A stretch of DNA of 6,018 nt from Acidobacteriota bacterium (GTDB taxonomy: Bacteria > Acidobacteriota > Terriglobia > UBA7540): assembly GCA_021789565.1 (NCBI GenBank), contig JAJYJL010000575.1:1-6018 (forward strand). The letters run 5' to 3'. Positions 5,262 to 6,018 of the stretch are shown here, piece by piece. How positions within the stretch are numbered: the stretch's first letter is position 1; each line of letters begins with the position of its first letter. Made by a program: the position numbers and the translations under genes. A model generated the notes under the pieces. The model was given only the letters and a program-made list of their open reading frames with translations. It searched no databases and was not told the DNA's origin.

Positions 5262-6018
5262 ACGTATCTGGGAGCCTATGAGATCGTGGAGGCCAATTAT
5301 TCCTCCCAGCCGGGAGTGGCCCTGACCTACATCAAGCAGAGCGGCGAGGCCAATGGCGACGCCGGCGACCAATACACCGGCCTGGACCGCTTCGGGCGGG
5401 TGGCCGATCAGCGCTGGCTCAAGACCAGCACCGGCACCGCCCTGGAGCGGGTCCAATACGGCTTTGACCGGGACAGCAACCGCCAGTGGCGGGACAATCT
5501 GGTGGCCGACGGCCTGAGCGCCAACCAGGACGAGTATTACGCCTATGACGGGCTGAACCGGCTCTCGGCCCTCAAGCGTGGCACGCTCAACGCGGGCCGC
5601 ACCGGCCTGACCACCACGCCCACCTGGGAGGAGGACTTCAACTTCGACCCGACCGGCAACTGGCACGGGACGACCACCGGTTACAAAACCCTGGTCAACG
5701 GCACGACGACATTGGACCAGAACCGCTCGAACAGCAAGGCCAATGAGATTTCGGGTATTACGACCAATTCGGGCACGGCTTGGGCGGTGCCGGCTTATGA
5801 CCTGGACGGCAATGCGACCACGATTCCGCAGCCTTTGGCCCTTGCCAGCAGCTTTACCTGCGGGTATGATGCCTGGAATCGATTGATGAGCGTGAAGAGC
5901 GGCGGGACAACGGTTTCGACCTACGCCTACGACGGGCTGACCCGGCGGGTGCGCAAGGTGACGAGTGTGACCCGCGATTATTATTACAGCAGCCGGTGGC
6001 AAGTGGTGGAAGAGCGGG
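5262..6018 (+). pseudogene. Third Rhs core fragment, headless, continuing past the window
   Basis: Rhs homology begins at about 5262 with TYLGAYEIVEANY, continues through TYIKQSGEANGDAGDQY and GLDRFGRVADQRW, and from 5439 is collinear with the second core (YAYDGLNRL, YDAWNRLMSV, YAYDGLTRRVRKV). The frame stays open to the right edge. A TAG at 5259-5261 lies directly before the homology in the same frame, and residues upstream of it do not look like Rhs. The first in-frame start is GTG 5286, with GGGAG at 5270-5274 eleven bases upstream, but starting there gives an Rhs protein lacking most of its shell and any secretion part. It reaches about 59 codons further upstream than the second copy, so the two truncations have different left ends. 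It is probably another displaced core fragment carrying its own tip, which is not visible here. Confidence 0.78.
5439..6018 (+). repeat. Long direct repeat, right copy (Rhs core)
   Basis: Right partner of 1067-1646, cut by the window edge. About 32 single-base differences and no indels, with the first 140 bp identical. Amino-acid changes are few: for example Ile/Thr and Leu/Lys near the middle, Asn/Asp and Gly/Ser in the YD-repeat region, and Pro/Arg near the right end. The open frame and the excess of silent changes show that both copies evolved under selection on the protein for most of their history. Confidence 0.95.

Noticed and set aside
5181..6002. Long minus-strand open frame (273 codons) opposite the third Rhs core
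   Set aside because: It is antisense to a clear Rhs reading frame, its translation is Ala/Gly/Arg/Val-rich without known motifs, and similar antisense frames appear opposite the second core. It is a by-product of GC-rich third positions.

Overview
The window is a piece of an Rhs (YD-repeat, polymorphic toxin) locus with an unrelated three-gene export/redox operon between two copies of the Rhs core. The core wording (for example GLDRFGRV, YAYDGLNRL, YDAWNRLMSV, VWGLRHQDDLVLRD, YRWDSETGLYQVRYRYLHP) is the type I associate with Planctomycetota and Verrucomicrobiota Rhs proteins. GC-rich core sequence, two further GTG starts and a TlpA-like thioredoxin beside an ABC-2 exporter fit such a bacterium. 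The taxon is an inference from memory of these families, not a search result.

Layout, all genes on the + strand. (1) Positions 3-584: the last part of an Rhs protein, open at the left edge. The end of the core is followed by a hydrophobic stretch and a Cys-rich tip resembling the family I know as Novel toxin 16. (2) 606-1055: a DUF6714-like protein, probably the immunity partner. (3) 1067-2557: a headless second core copy, beginning 11 nt after the immunity stop, with no ATG/GTG/TTG start at its head. It ends in a different tip: a hydrophobic insert, a proline-rich linker and a small Cys-containing domain I do not recognise. (4) 2642-4942: a tight operon of a membrane-anchored TlpA-like thioredoxin, an ABC ATPase (1-nt gap) and an ABC-2 permease (4-nt GTGA overlap). 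(5) 4943-5258: no convincing gene, two short inverted repeats. (6) about 5262-6018: a third core copy, again headless, preceded in frame by a TAG and running off the right edge.

Cores 2 and 3 align without gaps over 580 bp (1067-1646 with 5439-6018). I count about 32 differences (about 94-95 % identity), mostly synonymous, and the first 140 bp are identical. Alternating core fragments, variable tips and immunity genes match the known 'orphan Rhs-CT module' arrangement, in which recombination between core copies can swap the toxin tip of an expressed Rhs protein. Unusual points are that the second tip has no dedicated immunity gene next to it, and that the exporter/thioredoxin operon occupies the slot where one would be expected.
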